Origin: Neptuniibacter pectenicola
GTDB lineage: Bacteria; Pseudomonadota; Gammaproteobacteria; Pseudomonadales; Balneatricaceae
DNA length: 64,000 nt
Assembly (NCBI RefSeq): GCF_001597735.1
Contig: NZ_LUTS01000003.1
Coordinates: 289,677-353,676 of the forward strand
Direction: 5' to 3'
Shown: positions 7,679-15,505 of the stretch, piece after piece
Numbering within the stretch: position 1 is the stretch's first letter
Layout: every line of letters starts with the position of its first letter
Notes under the pieces: model-generated
What the model was told of the DNA's origin: nothing
Seen by the model: the letters and a program-made list of their open reading frames with translations, nothing else
Database searches by the model: none
Position numbers and translations under genes: made by a program

Positions 7679-8806
7679 CTATCTCCCTTTTTTCTCATTG
7701 GACGGAATTAAGCGCGCCTGCAAGCCGGTTTTTTTAGCTTCATGGGTAATCCAAAGGCCTTGGTGGGTATTGGCGGATAACGGAATGAGCTGCGGGCTTT
7801 CGCCTGTTTTTGTTATAGGGATTGTTCGTCCCATGATGCTATTGCATAAGTGCTCTAAGGCTGGCTTTACCTCGGGGGGTAGGGCTTTAAGTTCGATATT
7901 GTATTTCTCGCCTGCGACCGATATGGCGCTGCCTTTACAGCCGAGGGTATGCATTTCGGCAAGTCGTTGTTGTGCTTTCTCAAGGGGAATTGAGCGTTCT
8001 AATATAATGGGCAGGGCGTTTATCAGTTTGTTATGTATTTGGGTCGGGATCGAAAAGCTGTCGGTTAACCATTGGGATAGTTGTTCAGTGTTGATGTCGG
8101 TTGATGTGCTGTCCATCGATAAGTTGAACCGGAAGTAGTCATGATTTTGAATAATGACGGGGAGGTGAAGTGCGCTTGCTTTTTGCCATATAGCTTGCGC
8201 TGAGGCGTAACTTAAATTATTAGCCGACCATTGTTCGCAGGTGATTTCGTTGTTGTTTGGTTTAAGGCCGAGGCTAATGTATTGGCTTCGGACCGACTCG
8301 TTGTAGCTGGGCATAAAAGCCATCACGGTATAAAGCGCGGTTGCGGGGGCGGATGCAATGAGTTCTATGCCCGGCCTACTGAAGCGCTCTATGAGGTCAT
8401 CAGCCACGGTTTTGGATAGTCGGCCTAAAAGGATGGCGGGGACTTGGGTTAAGCTTTTAATGATCTCTTCGCCGGTTTGCCCTGTGAAGGCTGCTATCTC
8501 AGCGGCAAATTCGGCGGCGTAATCAAATTTTGTGATGTGTGCTGCGAGTTCGTAGCGCGCGTTGTCTGTGGTAACGGTGGCATCATTGTCGACGATCTCG
8601 CAAGGGAGCTTAAAATCGCTTAGGGCCGCTTTTAGTTGTAGTGCGCGCTCTTTGCTTAAGTTTGACTGCAAGATTGAAGGTGAGGTGAGAATGCGTTGGA
8701 TACACTCTTGTTTTGATAGGCCGAAGTGATCATGGGCTGCACTAATCGTAAGTGCATTGGCGTCACCTATTCCGTTGACCTGTAATTGGTATCCTTGTGA
8801 TTGCAC
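7679..8806 (-). CDS. Protein with four L7/L12 C-domain-like repeats
   Basis: A 375-residue protein starting at GTG with AGGGAGA upstream. About four repeats of 65-75 residues can be read (roughly 6-72, 83-150, 158-222, 226-300), plus a degenerate tail. Each runs strand, helix, PxIL, LSxxxAxxL helix, strand. Repeat 1 has LTSPSILQSNLSKERALQLK then ALSDFKLPCEI. Repeat 2 has LTQVPAILLGRLSKTVADDL. This resembles the C-terminal domain of ribosomal protein L7/L12 (VKEGVSKEEAEKIKKKLEEA then GAKVEL), a fold that binds partner proteins. Homology is inferred from pattern, not searched. It is the first gene of the cluster, and the 304-bp gap to smpB should hold its promoter. Confidence 0.7.
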   Translation of the reverse strand: MQSQGYQLQVNGIGDANALTISAAHDHFGLSKQECIQRILTSPSILQSNLSKERALQLKAALSDFKLPCEIVDNDATVTTDNARYELAAHITKFDYAAEFAAEIAAFTGQTGEEIIKSLTQVPAILLGRLSKTVADDLIERFSRPGIELIASAPATALYTVMAFMPSYNESVRSQYISLGLKPNNNEITCEQWSANNLSYASAQAIWQKASALHLPVIIQNHDYFRFNLSMDSTSTDINTEQLSQWLTDSFSIPTQIHNKLINALPIILERSIPLEKAQQRLAEMHTLGCKGSAISVAGEKYNIELKALPPEVKPALEHLCNSIMGRTIPITKTGESPQLIPLSANTHQGLWITHEAKKTGLQARLIPSNEKKGR

Positions 8807-9110
8807 AGTATTCTCCCTGAATTCCCGAGTGCAGTCAGCCTGCTGGGGTGCTCGTTATGGAGTAAACTATTGCACTAGAAATAACCAATATCAAGAAAGG
8901 TAAACGTTTATTTAAAACAGGTGTTTTGTTTTTTTGTGAGGTACTTTTAACGAAAGCGGAAGGAGATTTTATTAAGTTGTTGATTATTCGACGGGTTGTA
9001 GATTGTTACGTTGCAGTGCAGCGTGACTCGTCTTCATTAGATCGGAGGATGACGTGAGAAAAAAGATACTTGGCAGATGTTAGGTGCCCGAGTGAGCACC
9101 TTGACCGATT
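8807..9110. other. Intergenic gap between cluster and smpB
   Basis: No gene is visible in these 304 bases. The left part should contain the leftward promoter of the gene at 8806, but I see no consensus boxes that I trust. At 9082-9101 a hairpin with arms AGGTGC/GCACCT lies just after the smpB stop. On the minus strand it lacks an immediate T-run, so it is at best a weak terminator. I found no tmRNA, tRNA or attachment repeat. Confidence 0.4.
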
Positions 9111-9584
9111 TTATCGTGCAGACATGAGGCGTTGTTTTTGCAGAGCCCAGTCTTTATCTTTATCCGCAGCACGTTTGTCATGCTGCTTTTTACCTTTGGC
9201 TAAGGCGATTTCACATTTAATGTGATTACCTTTCCAATAGAGCGCAAGCGGGACGCAGGTAAGGCCCTTTGCATTGATTGCGCTAATGATCTTAACCAAC
9301 TCTCGGTGATTTAAGAGTAGCTTTCTTTGACGTGTAGGATCAGCGACCACATGGGTGCAGGCTGTCTTTAACGGTGTGAAATGGGCGCCAACAAGCCACG
9401 CTTCTCCCTTATGAATATTCACATAAGATTCAACGAGCTGTGCGCGACCTTCGCGTAAACTTTTTACTTCCCATCCGGTCAGCACTAAACCCGCCTCGAA
9501 TTTATCCTCAATAAGGAACTCGTGACGTGCTTTTTTGTTTTGACAGATGGTGTTGCCTGATGGGGCTTTTTTCTTTTTAGCCAT
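9111..9584 (-). CDS. smpB: SsrA-binding protein SmpB
   Basis: A 157-residue protein of the usual SmpB length. It binds tmRNA (ssrA) and delivers it to stalled ribosomes in trans-translation. Family landmarks are the N-terminal [31 protein letters not shown] and [18 protein letters not shown], and the C-terminal basic tail [20 protein letters not shown] that acts in the decoding centre. The gene is transcribed leftward. The tmRNA gene itself is not in the window. Confidence 0.96.
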   Translation of the reverse strand: MAKKKKAPSGNTICQNKKARHEFLIEDKFEAGLVLTGWEVKSLREGRAQLVESYVNIHKGEAWLVGAHFTPLKTACTHVVADPTRQRKLLLNHRELVKIISAINAKGLTCVPLALYWKGNHIKCEIALAKGKKQHDKRAADKDKDWALQKQRLMSAR

Positions 9585-9773
9585 GGCGGGCGATTATATA
9601 GTGAGGCTCACAGCAAAGAAAGCAGTTCTAATAATATTTACCGTTGTGTTAAATGGCGTTGCTGTACTTTATTTAATGGATGGCAGTGATTATTTTTCGT
9701 TGTGCTTTTGAGGTATAGATGAAAGAATTTCGCTATCTGTTGATCATAAGAAGAAATAGAGAGCTATCAGCTT

Positions 9774-11138
9774 ATGCAAGACAAAACATCTATTCATGGT
9801 GCTTGGACATCTCGTTGGATCTTTATATTAGCGGCTACGGGATCGGCTGTAGGCTTAGGTAATATTTGGAAGTTTCCCTATATTACGGGTGAAAACGGGG
9901 GTGGGGCGTTTGTTTTAGTTTACCTCTGTTGCATTCTGCTGGTGGGGGTTCCCATCATGATGGCCGAAGTGCTTGTGGGCCGTCGTGGTCGTCAAAGTCC
10001 TATCAATGCAATGAAAGATGTTGCCCTTGAGGCGGGGCGCTCCCGTTACTGGTCGTTGGTGGGCTGGATCGGTGTGCTGGCGGGCTTTATGATTTTTTCT
10101 TTCTATTCGGTTGTCGCTGGTTGGGTGTTGTACTACATCGCCGGTATGGGTGTGGGCGATTTTATCGCTATCGGTAGTGACGATGCGAACGGGGTGTTTA
10201 ATGATCTTTTAGCTAATCCGCAGACCTTAATTATCTGGCATTCTATCTTCGTTATGATGGTGATGTTGGTGATTGTTGGGGGGGTTAAAAAAGGATTAGA
10301 AAACGCTGTTAAGTTTCTTATGCCTGCGCTATTTGTGCTGCTGTTGGTCATGCTTGCTTACTCCTCTCAAACCGAGGGTTTTGCCGCAGGTTGGGATTTT
10401 CTGTTCCATTATGACCCTTCGGAGTTAACTGCAGAATCTGTGCTGGTGGCGCTAGGGCACTCCTTCTTTACCTTGTCTTTAGGTATGGGAGCGATCATGG
10501 CCTATGGGTCATATATGCCGAAGAAAACATCCATAGGCAGTGCCGTCATCTGGATCGCCATCATGGATACGCTTGTTGCGTTAATTGCCGGGTTGGTTAT
10601 TTTTCCCATTGTCTTTACCAATGGCATGGACCCCGGCAAAGGCCCTGGCCTGATGTTTGTTACCTTGCCTGTTGCGTTTGGGCAGATGCCCGGCGGTCAG
10701 ATCTTTGGTTTTGTCTTCTTCCTGTTAGTGGGGGTTGCCGCATGGACGTCCGCGATCTCTTTGATGGAGCCCGCAACGGCTTGGTTGGTCGAGAAGTTTA
10801 ACTGGCACCGAGTGCCTGCCTGTATTGTCCTTGGTCTTATTGTCTGGGGCTTAGGTGTTGCGGCGTTGGGCTCATTTAACTTTATCTCCGATGTGAAATT
10901 GGCCGGATTTAGCATCTTTGACTTCTTAGATTTTGTGACGGCGAATATCATGCTGCCGTTGGGTGGTCTGTGTATTGCGATCTTTGTTGGTTGGATTATT
11001 ACACGTAAAATGGCCGCCAATGAGTTGGCAATCTCTTCCCCTCTGCTGTTTAATGCGTGGTATATTGCGCTGCGTTTTATTGCGCCAGTAGGCGTGTTGG
11101 TGATCTTTATTTTCAGCTTAGTTGAGAAGTTTAAGTAA
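9774..11138 (+). CDS. Sodium-dependent symporter, NSS/SNF family
   Basis: A 454-residue integral membrane protein with about 12 hydrophobic segments. The N-terminal signature WTSRWIFILAATGSAVGLGN, then IWKFPYITGENGGGAFVLVY, belongs to TM1-2 of the neurotransmitter:sodium symporter family (LeuT/MhsT type), including the unwound GSAVGLGNIW region that binds Na+ and substrate. Such transporters move amino acids or related compounds into the cell with Na+. Substrate cannot be told from sequence. The gene stands alone between divergent smpB and the ratA-rnfH pair; the ratA ATG follows 16 bp after its stop. Confidence 0.92.
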   Translation: MQDKTSIHGAWTSRWIFILAATGSAVGLGNIWKFPYITGENGGGAFVLVYLCCILLVGVPIMMAEVLVGRRGRQSPINAMKDVALEAGRSRYWSLVGWIGVLAGFMIFSFYSVVAGWVLYYIAGMGVGDFIAIGSDDANGVFNDLLANPQTLIIWHSIFVMMVMLVIVGGVKKGLENAVKFLMPALFVLLLVMLAYSSQTEGFAAGWDFLFHYDPSELTAESVLVALGHSFFTLSLGMGAIMAYGSYMPKKTSIGSAVIWIAIMDTLVALIAGLVIFPIVFTNGMDPGKGPGLMFVTLPVAFGQMPGGQIFGFVFFLLVGVAAWTSAISLMEPATAWLVEKFNWHRVPACIVLGLIVWGLGVAALGSFNFISDVKLAGFSIFDFLDFVTANIMLPLGGLCIAIFVGWIITRKMAANELAISSPLLFNAWYIALRFIAPVGVLVIFIFSLVEKFK

Positions 11139-11154
11139 GGGGCGTTTTGCAGGT

Positions 11155-11586
11155 ATGGCTCAGGTAGATCGCAGTGCATTGGTATTGCACACAGCAGAAC
11201 AGATGTTTGATCTTATTAATGATGTAGAACGATACCCTGAGTTTTTACCTTGGTGTGCAAAGACCGAGGTTGTTAGCCGCTCTGATGATGCAGTGGTGGC
11301 AACGCTTTACTTAGCTAAGGCGGGACTTAAATACAGTTTTACCACACGGAATCAGCTAAAGCGGCCTGTTCAAATGACGCTGGAGTTGGTCGAGGGGCCA
11401 TTTTCTTCTCTTGTCGGCGTTTGGGACTTTAAAGTACTCAGTGATGAGGCTTGTAAGGTCAGCCTTAATCTTCAGTTTGAATTTTCTGGTAAAATTGCGG
11501 CGATGGCGATGGGAAAAGTCTTTAACCAAGTAGCGACCACGCTGGTTGATGCGTTTGTCAGTCGCGCTGATGAAATTTACGATTAA
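11155..11586 (+). CDS. ratA: RatA/Coq10-type START-domain protein
   Basis: A 143-residue START/polyketide-cyclase-like protein (MAQVDRSALVLHTAEQMFDL, then INDVERYPEFLPWCAKTEV). E. coli RatA (YfjG) was described as blocking 70S assembly, and the family also includes Coq10 ubiquinone-binding proteins, so the cellular role is ambiguous. I chose ATG 11155 rather than the longer open frame from 11122 because family members begin at this point. It is followed after 9 bp by rnfH, the conserved partner. Confidence 0.9.
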   Translation: MAQVDRSALVLHTAEQMFDLINDVERYPEFLPWCAKTEVVSRSDDAVVATLYLAKAGLKYSFTTRNQLKRPVQMTLELVEGPFSSLVGVWDFKVLSDEACKVSLNLQFEFSGKIAAMAMGKVFNQVATTLVDAFVSRADEIYD

Positions 11587-11595
11587 GAGCTCGAT

Positions 11596-11907
11596 ATGAT
11601 TGTAGAAGTTGCGTTTGCCCTACCTACCGAACAAAAAATCATCTCTTTGAATGTGCCGGACGAGTGCACCGCTTATGAGGCCGTGATTAAATCCGGCATT
11701 GTTGATTTTTTTCCTGAGATCGACCCCGAAACAGCGCCTATGGGGATTTTTGCTAAAGCGATTAAAAATCCTAAGGAGACTGTTCTGCGTGAAGGACAGA
11801 GAGTAGAAATTTATAGGCCGTTAATTGCCGACCCCAAAGAGGTGAGAGCAAAACGCGCAGCTAAGATGAAAGCAAAAAAAGAGGCTGAAGAAGCCGCTGC
11901 GCGTTAG
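11596..11907 (+). CDS. rnfH: RnfH-family (RatB) ubiquitin-fold protein
   Basis: A 103-residue beta-grasp protein of the RnfH/RatB family (IVEVAFALPTEQKIISLNVP, later VEIYRPLIADPKEVRAKRA). The conserved IYRPLxADPKExRRxRA segment is near residues 75-93. The exact function is unknown despite the rnf-derived name. It is cotranscribed with ratA, the standard pairing in gammaproteobacteria. A Lys/Ala/Glu-rich tail ends the protein. Confidence 0.9.
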   Translation: MIVEVAFALPTEQKIISLNVPDECTAYEAVIKSGIVDFFPEIDPETAPMGIFAKAIKNPKETVLREGQRVEIYRPLIADPKEVRAKRAAKMKAKKEAEEAAAR

Positions 11908-11916
11908 TGTGTGAAA

Positions 11917-12261
11917 TTAGTTTTCGCTTTTACCACCTGGGCGGAAGTCGCCATTTAGGCCGGATAGTTTGCCGTCAGTGAAGTAAAGGGATATACGTTC
12001 GCGGATATAACCACCATCGCCTTCTGACCCGCCTTTCTTGCTATATAAATAATCCCAGCGGCCTTCGTGGAAGGTGTCGGTCATAAGCGGGCTGCCCATA
12101 ATGAAACGGACTTGGTTTTCAGTCATTCCAGGACGTAATTGGTCAACCATCTCTTGGTTCACAACATTGCCTTGTGGAATATCAATTTTATAAACCCCAG
12201 GAAAACCGGAACAGCCAGACAGTGCTATAGTGAGTACTGCGACAATAAGTAATTTTTGCAT
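11917..12261 (-). CDS. bamE: Outer-membrane assembly lipoprotein BamE
   Basis: A 114-residue lipoprotein of the BAM complex that inserts outer-membrane proteins. Signal peptide [19 protein letters not shown] has a lipobox (LSGC) with Cys at residue 17. The SmpA/OmlA domain follows, with [20 protein letters not shown] then [14 protein letters not shown]. The long open frame starts at 12360, but the lipoprotein signal fixes the start at 12261, or 12279 if MWKQKQ is included. It is divergent from fur, as in many Pseudomonas-like genomes. Confidence 0.93.
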   Translation of the reverse strand: MQKLLIVAVLTIALSGCSGFPGVYKIDIPQGNVVNQEMVDQLRPGMTENQVRFIMGSPLMTDTFHEGRWDYLYSKKGGSEGDGGYIRERISLYFTDGKLSGLNGDFRPGGKSEN

Positions 12262-12378
12262 CTGTTTTTGCTTCCACATTTGTGCGTAAATGCGGATAAT
12301 AAAGTTTCGTACGCATTTGAACAAGTTATTAAGCTTGTTATGCCTACTTGTTATCACCAAATAGCCTAGAGAATTATT

Positions 12379-12804
12379 ATGTCACTTGAAAATCAGGAAC
12401 TTCGAAAAGCAGGCCTTAAAGTTACCCTGCCTCGTGTAAAAATCTATCAAATACTGGAAAAGGCAGGTGAGGGCGATCATTTCAGTGCTGAAGATATTTA
12501 TAAGTTGCTGATGGAAAAGGGGGAAGATGTTGGCTTAGCGACGGTTTATCGAGTACTCACTCAGTTTGAAGCCGCCGGTTTAGTGACACGCCACCATTTT
12601 GAAGGTGGGCACTCTGTCTTTGAATTAGCGCGCGATGAAGCCCATGATCACATTGTGTGTGTTAAAAGCGGTATGGTAAGAGAATTTAACGACCCTCGTT
12701 TGAATGTTTTATTAAACGAAATCGCCGAGTCTATGGGATTTGTTGTGACAGATAGAACACTTTATCTTTATGGCATCCATAAAGATTCTATCGGGAAAAA
12801 ATAA
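12379..12804 (+). CDS. fur: Ferric uptake regulator Fur
   Basis: A 141-residue metalloregulator that represses iron-uptake genes when loaded with Fe2+. It has the winged helix ([40 protein letters not shown]) and the metal-site residues [13 protein letters not shown] and DEAHDHIVC. The CxxC structural zinc motif of E. coli Fur is reduced to CVKS here, and the C-terminus carries no Cys pair. As I recall, Pseudomonas Fur also lacks the CxxC pair. I see no obvious Fur box within the window. Confidence 0.95.
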   Translation: MSLENQELRKAGLKVTLPRVKIYQILEKAGEGDHFSAEDIYKLLMEKGEDVGLATVYRVLTQFEAAGLVTRHHFEGGHSVFELARDEAHDHIVCVKSGMVREFNDPRLNVLLNEIAESMGFVVTDRTLYLYGIHKDSIGKK

Positions 12805-12830
12805 GCAGCAAGCTCTCAGCTACGGTGAAC

Positions 12831-12864
12831 ACTAAAAGACCAGCGATTATGCTGGTCTTTTAGT
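12831..12864. terminator. Bidirectional terminator between fur and recN
   Basis: An inverted repeat with 14-bp arms (ACTAAAAGACCAGC / GCTGGTCTTTTAGT) and a 6-base loop lies between the convergent fur and recN genes. T-rich or A-rich flanks within the arms let it act in both directions. Confidence 0.85.
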
Positions 12865-12892
12865 ATCTACTATAACCTTCTATTTCATAAGG

Positions 12893-14557
12893 TTAAGATT
12901 GTAGGTCTAGCATCTCTCTCGCATGTTCTATTGAGCGTTCCGTAATGGATATGCCGCCCAGCATGCGTGCGATCTCTTCTATCCGTCTTTCTTCTGTTAA
13001 TTGATCTATCTGTGTATGGGTCTGCTGCTTGTCGCTACGCTTGCTAACAAACAGGTGCTGATGCCCTTGGGATGCAACTTGTGGTTGGTGTGTGACGCAC
13101 AGGATCTGAGCGCTCTCCCCAAGTTTTTTCAAAAGCTTCCCGACAACTTCAGCGATCGCGCCGCCGATACCTACATCCACCTCATCGAAAATGAGTGTTG
13201 GCGTGGTGGATGTTTGTGCGGTGATGACTTGAATAGCAAGACTGATACGGGATAACTCACCGCCGGACGCTATTTTTCCTAGCGGTTTAGCGGGCTGACC
13301 TTGGTTGGTTACGATTAAGAACTCCACATCTTCCATACCGTGGGCGGTTGGTCGCTCAAGGGGTGATAGTTGCACGGTGAGGGAGGCGGCCGGCATACCT
13401 AAGCTATGAAGTTGTTGGTCTACTAATTTGCTGAGCTGTTTAGCCCCTTTGCGTCGTTTTTCACTCAGTTTATTTGCGCACTCAATCAGCTGGGCATAAG
13501 TGGTTTCGACCGCTTTCTCTAACTGCTCAAGCTCTTCATCGGTGCGGCTAAGGGATGCAAACTCCTGTTGGAGAGTTTGGTGGAGTGTCGTAATCTCGTC
13601 CGGTTTAATGCGATGTTTGCGCGCGATCTCAAAAATGGTTGAGAGGCGTTCTTCAACCTCCAGCTGGCGCGTTGGGTTAACCTCTACTCTTTCTAAGTAG
13701 TGGCGCATCTCAGTGCTAGCTTCCTCGACTTGGATTAGTGCGGAATCGAGCATCTCAGCAGCTTGGCGTACGGAGGGTGATTCTGATTGAATATTGGCAA
13801 GAAGTTGGCGGCACTGGTTGAGTGACTGAACGCAGTTACTGCTTTCGTCTTCGCTTGCAAGACTAATAAATTGGTGGCCCGTGCTGAGGATCTCGCCAGC
13901 ATTGGCTAAGGTTTTTTGTTCTTGCTCAAGCTGCTTTAGCTCATTCTCGTGTAACGCCAGTTGATCGAGTTCTTCAATTTGGTAGCTGAGTAATTGAATG
14001 CGTGCTGTCTGTTCTGTGCTTTGTTCAGAAAGATGGGTGAGCTCTGTATTGAGCTTTGACCAGTGTTGAAACGCCTGACGGGTTTGTTCAGCGAGCTTTG
14101 TGAGCCCAGAAAAGTCGTCAAGGAGTGTGCGGTGGTGATCTTTCTTTAATAGCCGCTGGTGCTCATGTTGTCCGTGAATAGCGATTAAGTGTTCCCCCAA
14201 GGCTTTAACGCTATTGGCCGGTGAGGGTCGACCATTAATGTAGCAGCGAGAGCGCCCCTCTTTTGTGATGACGCGTCTTAATATGCATTCGCCGCAGTTA
14301 TCAAGATCATTATCACGTAACCACTGTTCAGCACTTGGGATCTCAGCAATATTAAAGCTTGCTGTAATGTCCGCTTTTTCGGCGCCTAAACGAACGGTGC
14401 CGGTTTCTGCGCGGTTGCCCAGCGTGAGGCCTAGCGCGTCCAGCATGATGGATTTACCGGCTCCTGTTTCTCCGCTCACCACGGTCATGCCTTGGTTAAG
14501 TTCTAAGTCAAGGCTTTCAACAATTGCAAAGTCACGAATAGTCAGTTGATTCAGCAT
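12893..14557 (-). CDS. recN: DNA repair ATPase RecN
   Basis: A 554-residue SMC-like ATPase that acts at DNA double-strand breaks. It has Walker A GETGAGKSIMLDAL near residue 30, a central coiled coil (about 150-380), the ABC signature ASGGELSRISLAIQ and Walker B TLIFDEVDVGIGG near the C-terminus. Length is typical. The gene is usually SOS-induced, but I could not identify a clear LexA box in the 195-bp gap to grpE. It is convergent with fur and divergent from grpE. Confidence 0.96.
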   Translation of the reverse strand: MLNQLTIRDFAIVESLDLELNQGMTVVSGETGAGKSIMLDALGLTLGNRAETGTVRLGAEKADITASFNIAEIPSAEQWLRDNDLDNCGECILRRVITKEGRSRCYINGRPSPANSVKALGEHLIAIHGQHEHQRLLKKDHHRTLLDDFSGLTKLAEQTRQAFQHWSKLNTELTHLSEQSTEQTARIQLLSYQIEELDQLALHENELKQLEQEQKTLANAGEILSTGHQFISLASEDESSNCVQSLNQCRQLLANIQSESPSVRQAAEMLDSALIQVEEASTEMRHYLERVEVNPTRQLEVEERLSTIFEIARKHRIKPDEITTLHQTLQQEFASLSRTDEELEQLEKAVETTYAQLIECANKLSEKRRKGAKQLSKLVDQQLHSLGMPAASLTVQLSPLERPTAHGMEDVEFLIVTNQGQPAKPLGKIASGGELSRISLAIQVITAQTSTTPTLIFDEVDVGIGGAIAEVVGKLLKKLGESAQILCVTHQPQVASQGHQHLFVSKRSDKQQTHTQIDQLTEERRIEEIARMLGGISITERSIEHAREMLDLQS

Positions 14558-14657
14558 AATTAATTACATGTGTTTTTATACAGTACTTTTATATAAGCTT
14601 TTTTTGATAGTGATGCAATATTTATCTGTTTTTTACTTAAAAAAAGCGCTTTTAAGT

Positions 14658-14685
14658 GTTGAAAGGTGTGTTTATGACCCCATAT
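14658..14685 (+). promoter_or_regulatory. Sigma32 heat-shock promoter of grpE
   Basis: GTTGAAA (14658-14664), a 13-base spacer and CCCCATAT (14678-14685) match the sigma32 consensus CTTGAAA / CCCCATNT almost exactly. It lies about 70 bp upstream of the grpE start. Confidence 0.85.
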
Positions 14686-14752
14686 ATGCTGCAAATGAAA
14701 TTAATACCTAGACTTCCCGTGGTATTAACACGGAGCTGGCTGGAGAGTACCA

Positions 14753-15349
14753 ATGGCACATGAAGAAAAGACACCACAAGATGAACAGCAAGCGAAACCG
14801 GTAAACGATGAGCAGGCTGATGCCGTAGAGGCTTCAGCTGAAGCACCGGCTGAGGAGGGCGCAGCAGCCGACGAATCAATGGATGCTGAGCAACTGGCTA
14901 AAGAGTTGGCCGCTGCGGTTGCAGAGGTTGAGTCTTTAAAAGATCAGATGCTTCGTACCCATGCTGAGGCTCAGAATGTTCGCCGCCGTGCTGAACAGGA
15001 TGTAGAAAAAGCGCATAAGTTTGGTGTAGAAAAATTTGCCAATGAGATGCTGCCTATTGTGGATAGCCTTGAGCGCGCAATAGAAGCGTTTGGCGATGAT
15101 GAAGCATTGCAGCCTATGCGTGAAGGCGTTGAGATGACGATGAAGATGTTCTTGTCGGGGCTGGAAAAGTTCAAGATGGAACAGGTTACTCCGTTAGGGG
15201 AAACGTTTGATCCCGCATTACATCAAGCAATGTCTATGGTCGATGCACCCGATGCAGAGCCAAACAGTGTCATTGCAGTAATGCAGAAAGGCTACACATT
15301 ACATGGTCGTTTAGTACGTCCTGCAATGGTTGTTGTTGCCAAAGGATAA
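14753..15349 (+). CDS. grpE: Nucleotide exchange factor GrpE
   Basis: A 198-residue co-chaperone that releases ADP from DnaK. An acidic disordered N-terminus (1-45) is followed by a long helix ([20 protein letters not shown]) and a beta-domain ending in the family signature [19 protein letters not shown]. Start ATG follows GGAGAG. It heads the heat-shock region behind a sigma32-type promoter. Confidence 0.97.
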   Translation: MAHEEKTPQDEQQAKPVNDEQADAVEASAEAPAEEGAAADESMDAEQLAKELAAAVAEVESLKDQMLRTHAEAQNVRRRAEQDVEKAHKFGVEKFANEMLPIVDSLERAIEAFGDDEALQPMREGVEMTMKMFLSGLEKFKMEQVTPLGETFDPALHQAMSMVDAPDAEPNSVIAVMQKGYTLHGRLVRPAMVVVAKG

Positions 15350-15369
15350 TAATTTTTTCGTTTTGTGCC

Positions 15370-15393
15370 CTTGAAACCTCACAAAACGTACTT
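15370..15393 (+). promoter_or_regulatory. Probable second sigma32 promoter upstream of dnaK
   Basis: CTTGAAA at 15370-15376 is a perfect -35 element, followed after about 14 bases by a weak -10-like ACTTATAT. It would let dnaK be transcribed apart from grpE. The -10 match is poor, so this is tentative. Confidence 0.45.
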
Positions 15394-15415
15394 ATATAGA
15401 TTGCATAGCATGAGA

Positions 15416-15445
15416 GATAGTTGGGAGCACATATGTGCAACTATC
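15416..15445 (+). other. Hairpin in the dnaK leader
   Basis: An outer stem GATAGTTG/CAACTATC encloses an inner self-complementary GCACATATGTGC, about 60 bases before the dnaK start. Without a T-run it is unlikely to be a terminator. It may stabilise or control the dnaK mRNA leader. Confidence 0.5.
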
Positions 15446-15505
15446 TATTACACGTATTAAAGACTGCTCGTCATACTCGGGCAGCGCGAATTGGAGCAGA
15501 TACAA

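Noticed and set aside
8807..9110. tmRNA gene or island attachment site next to smpB
   Set aside because: I found no tRNA-like ends, no tag-peptide frame and no direct repeat of the smpB end.
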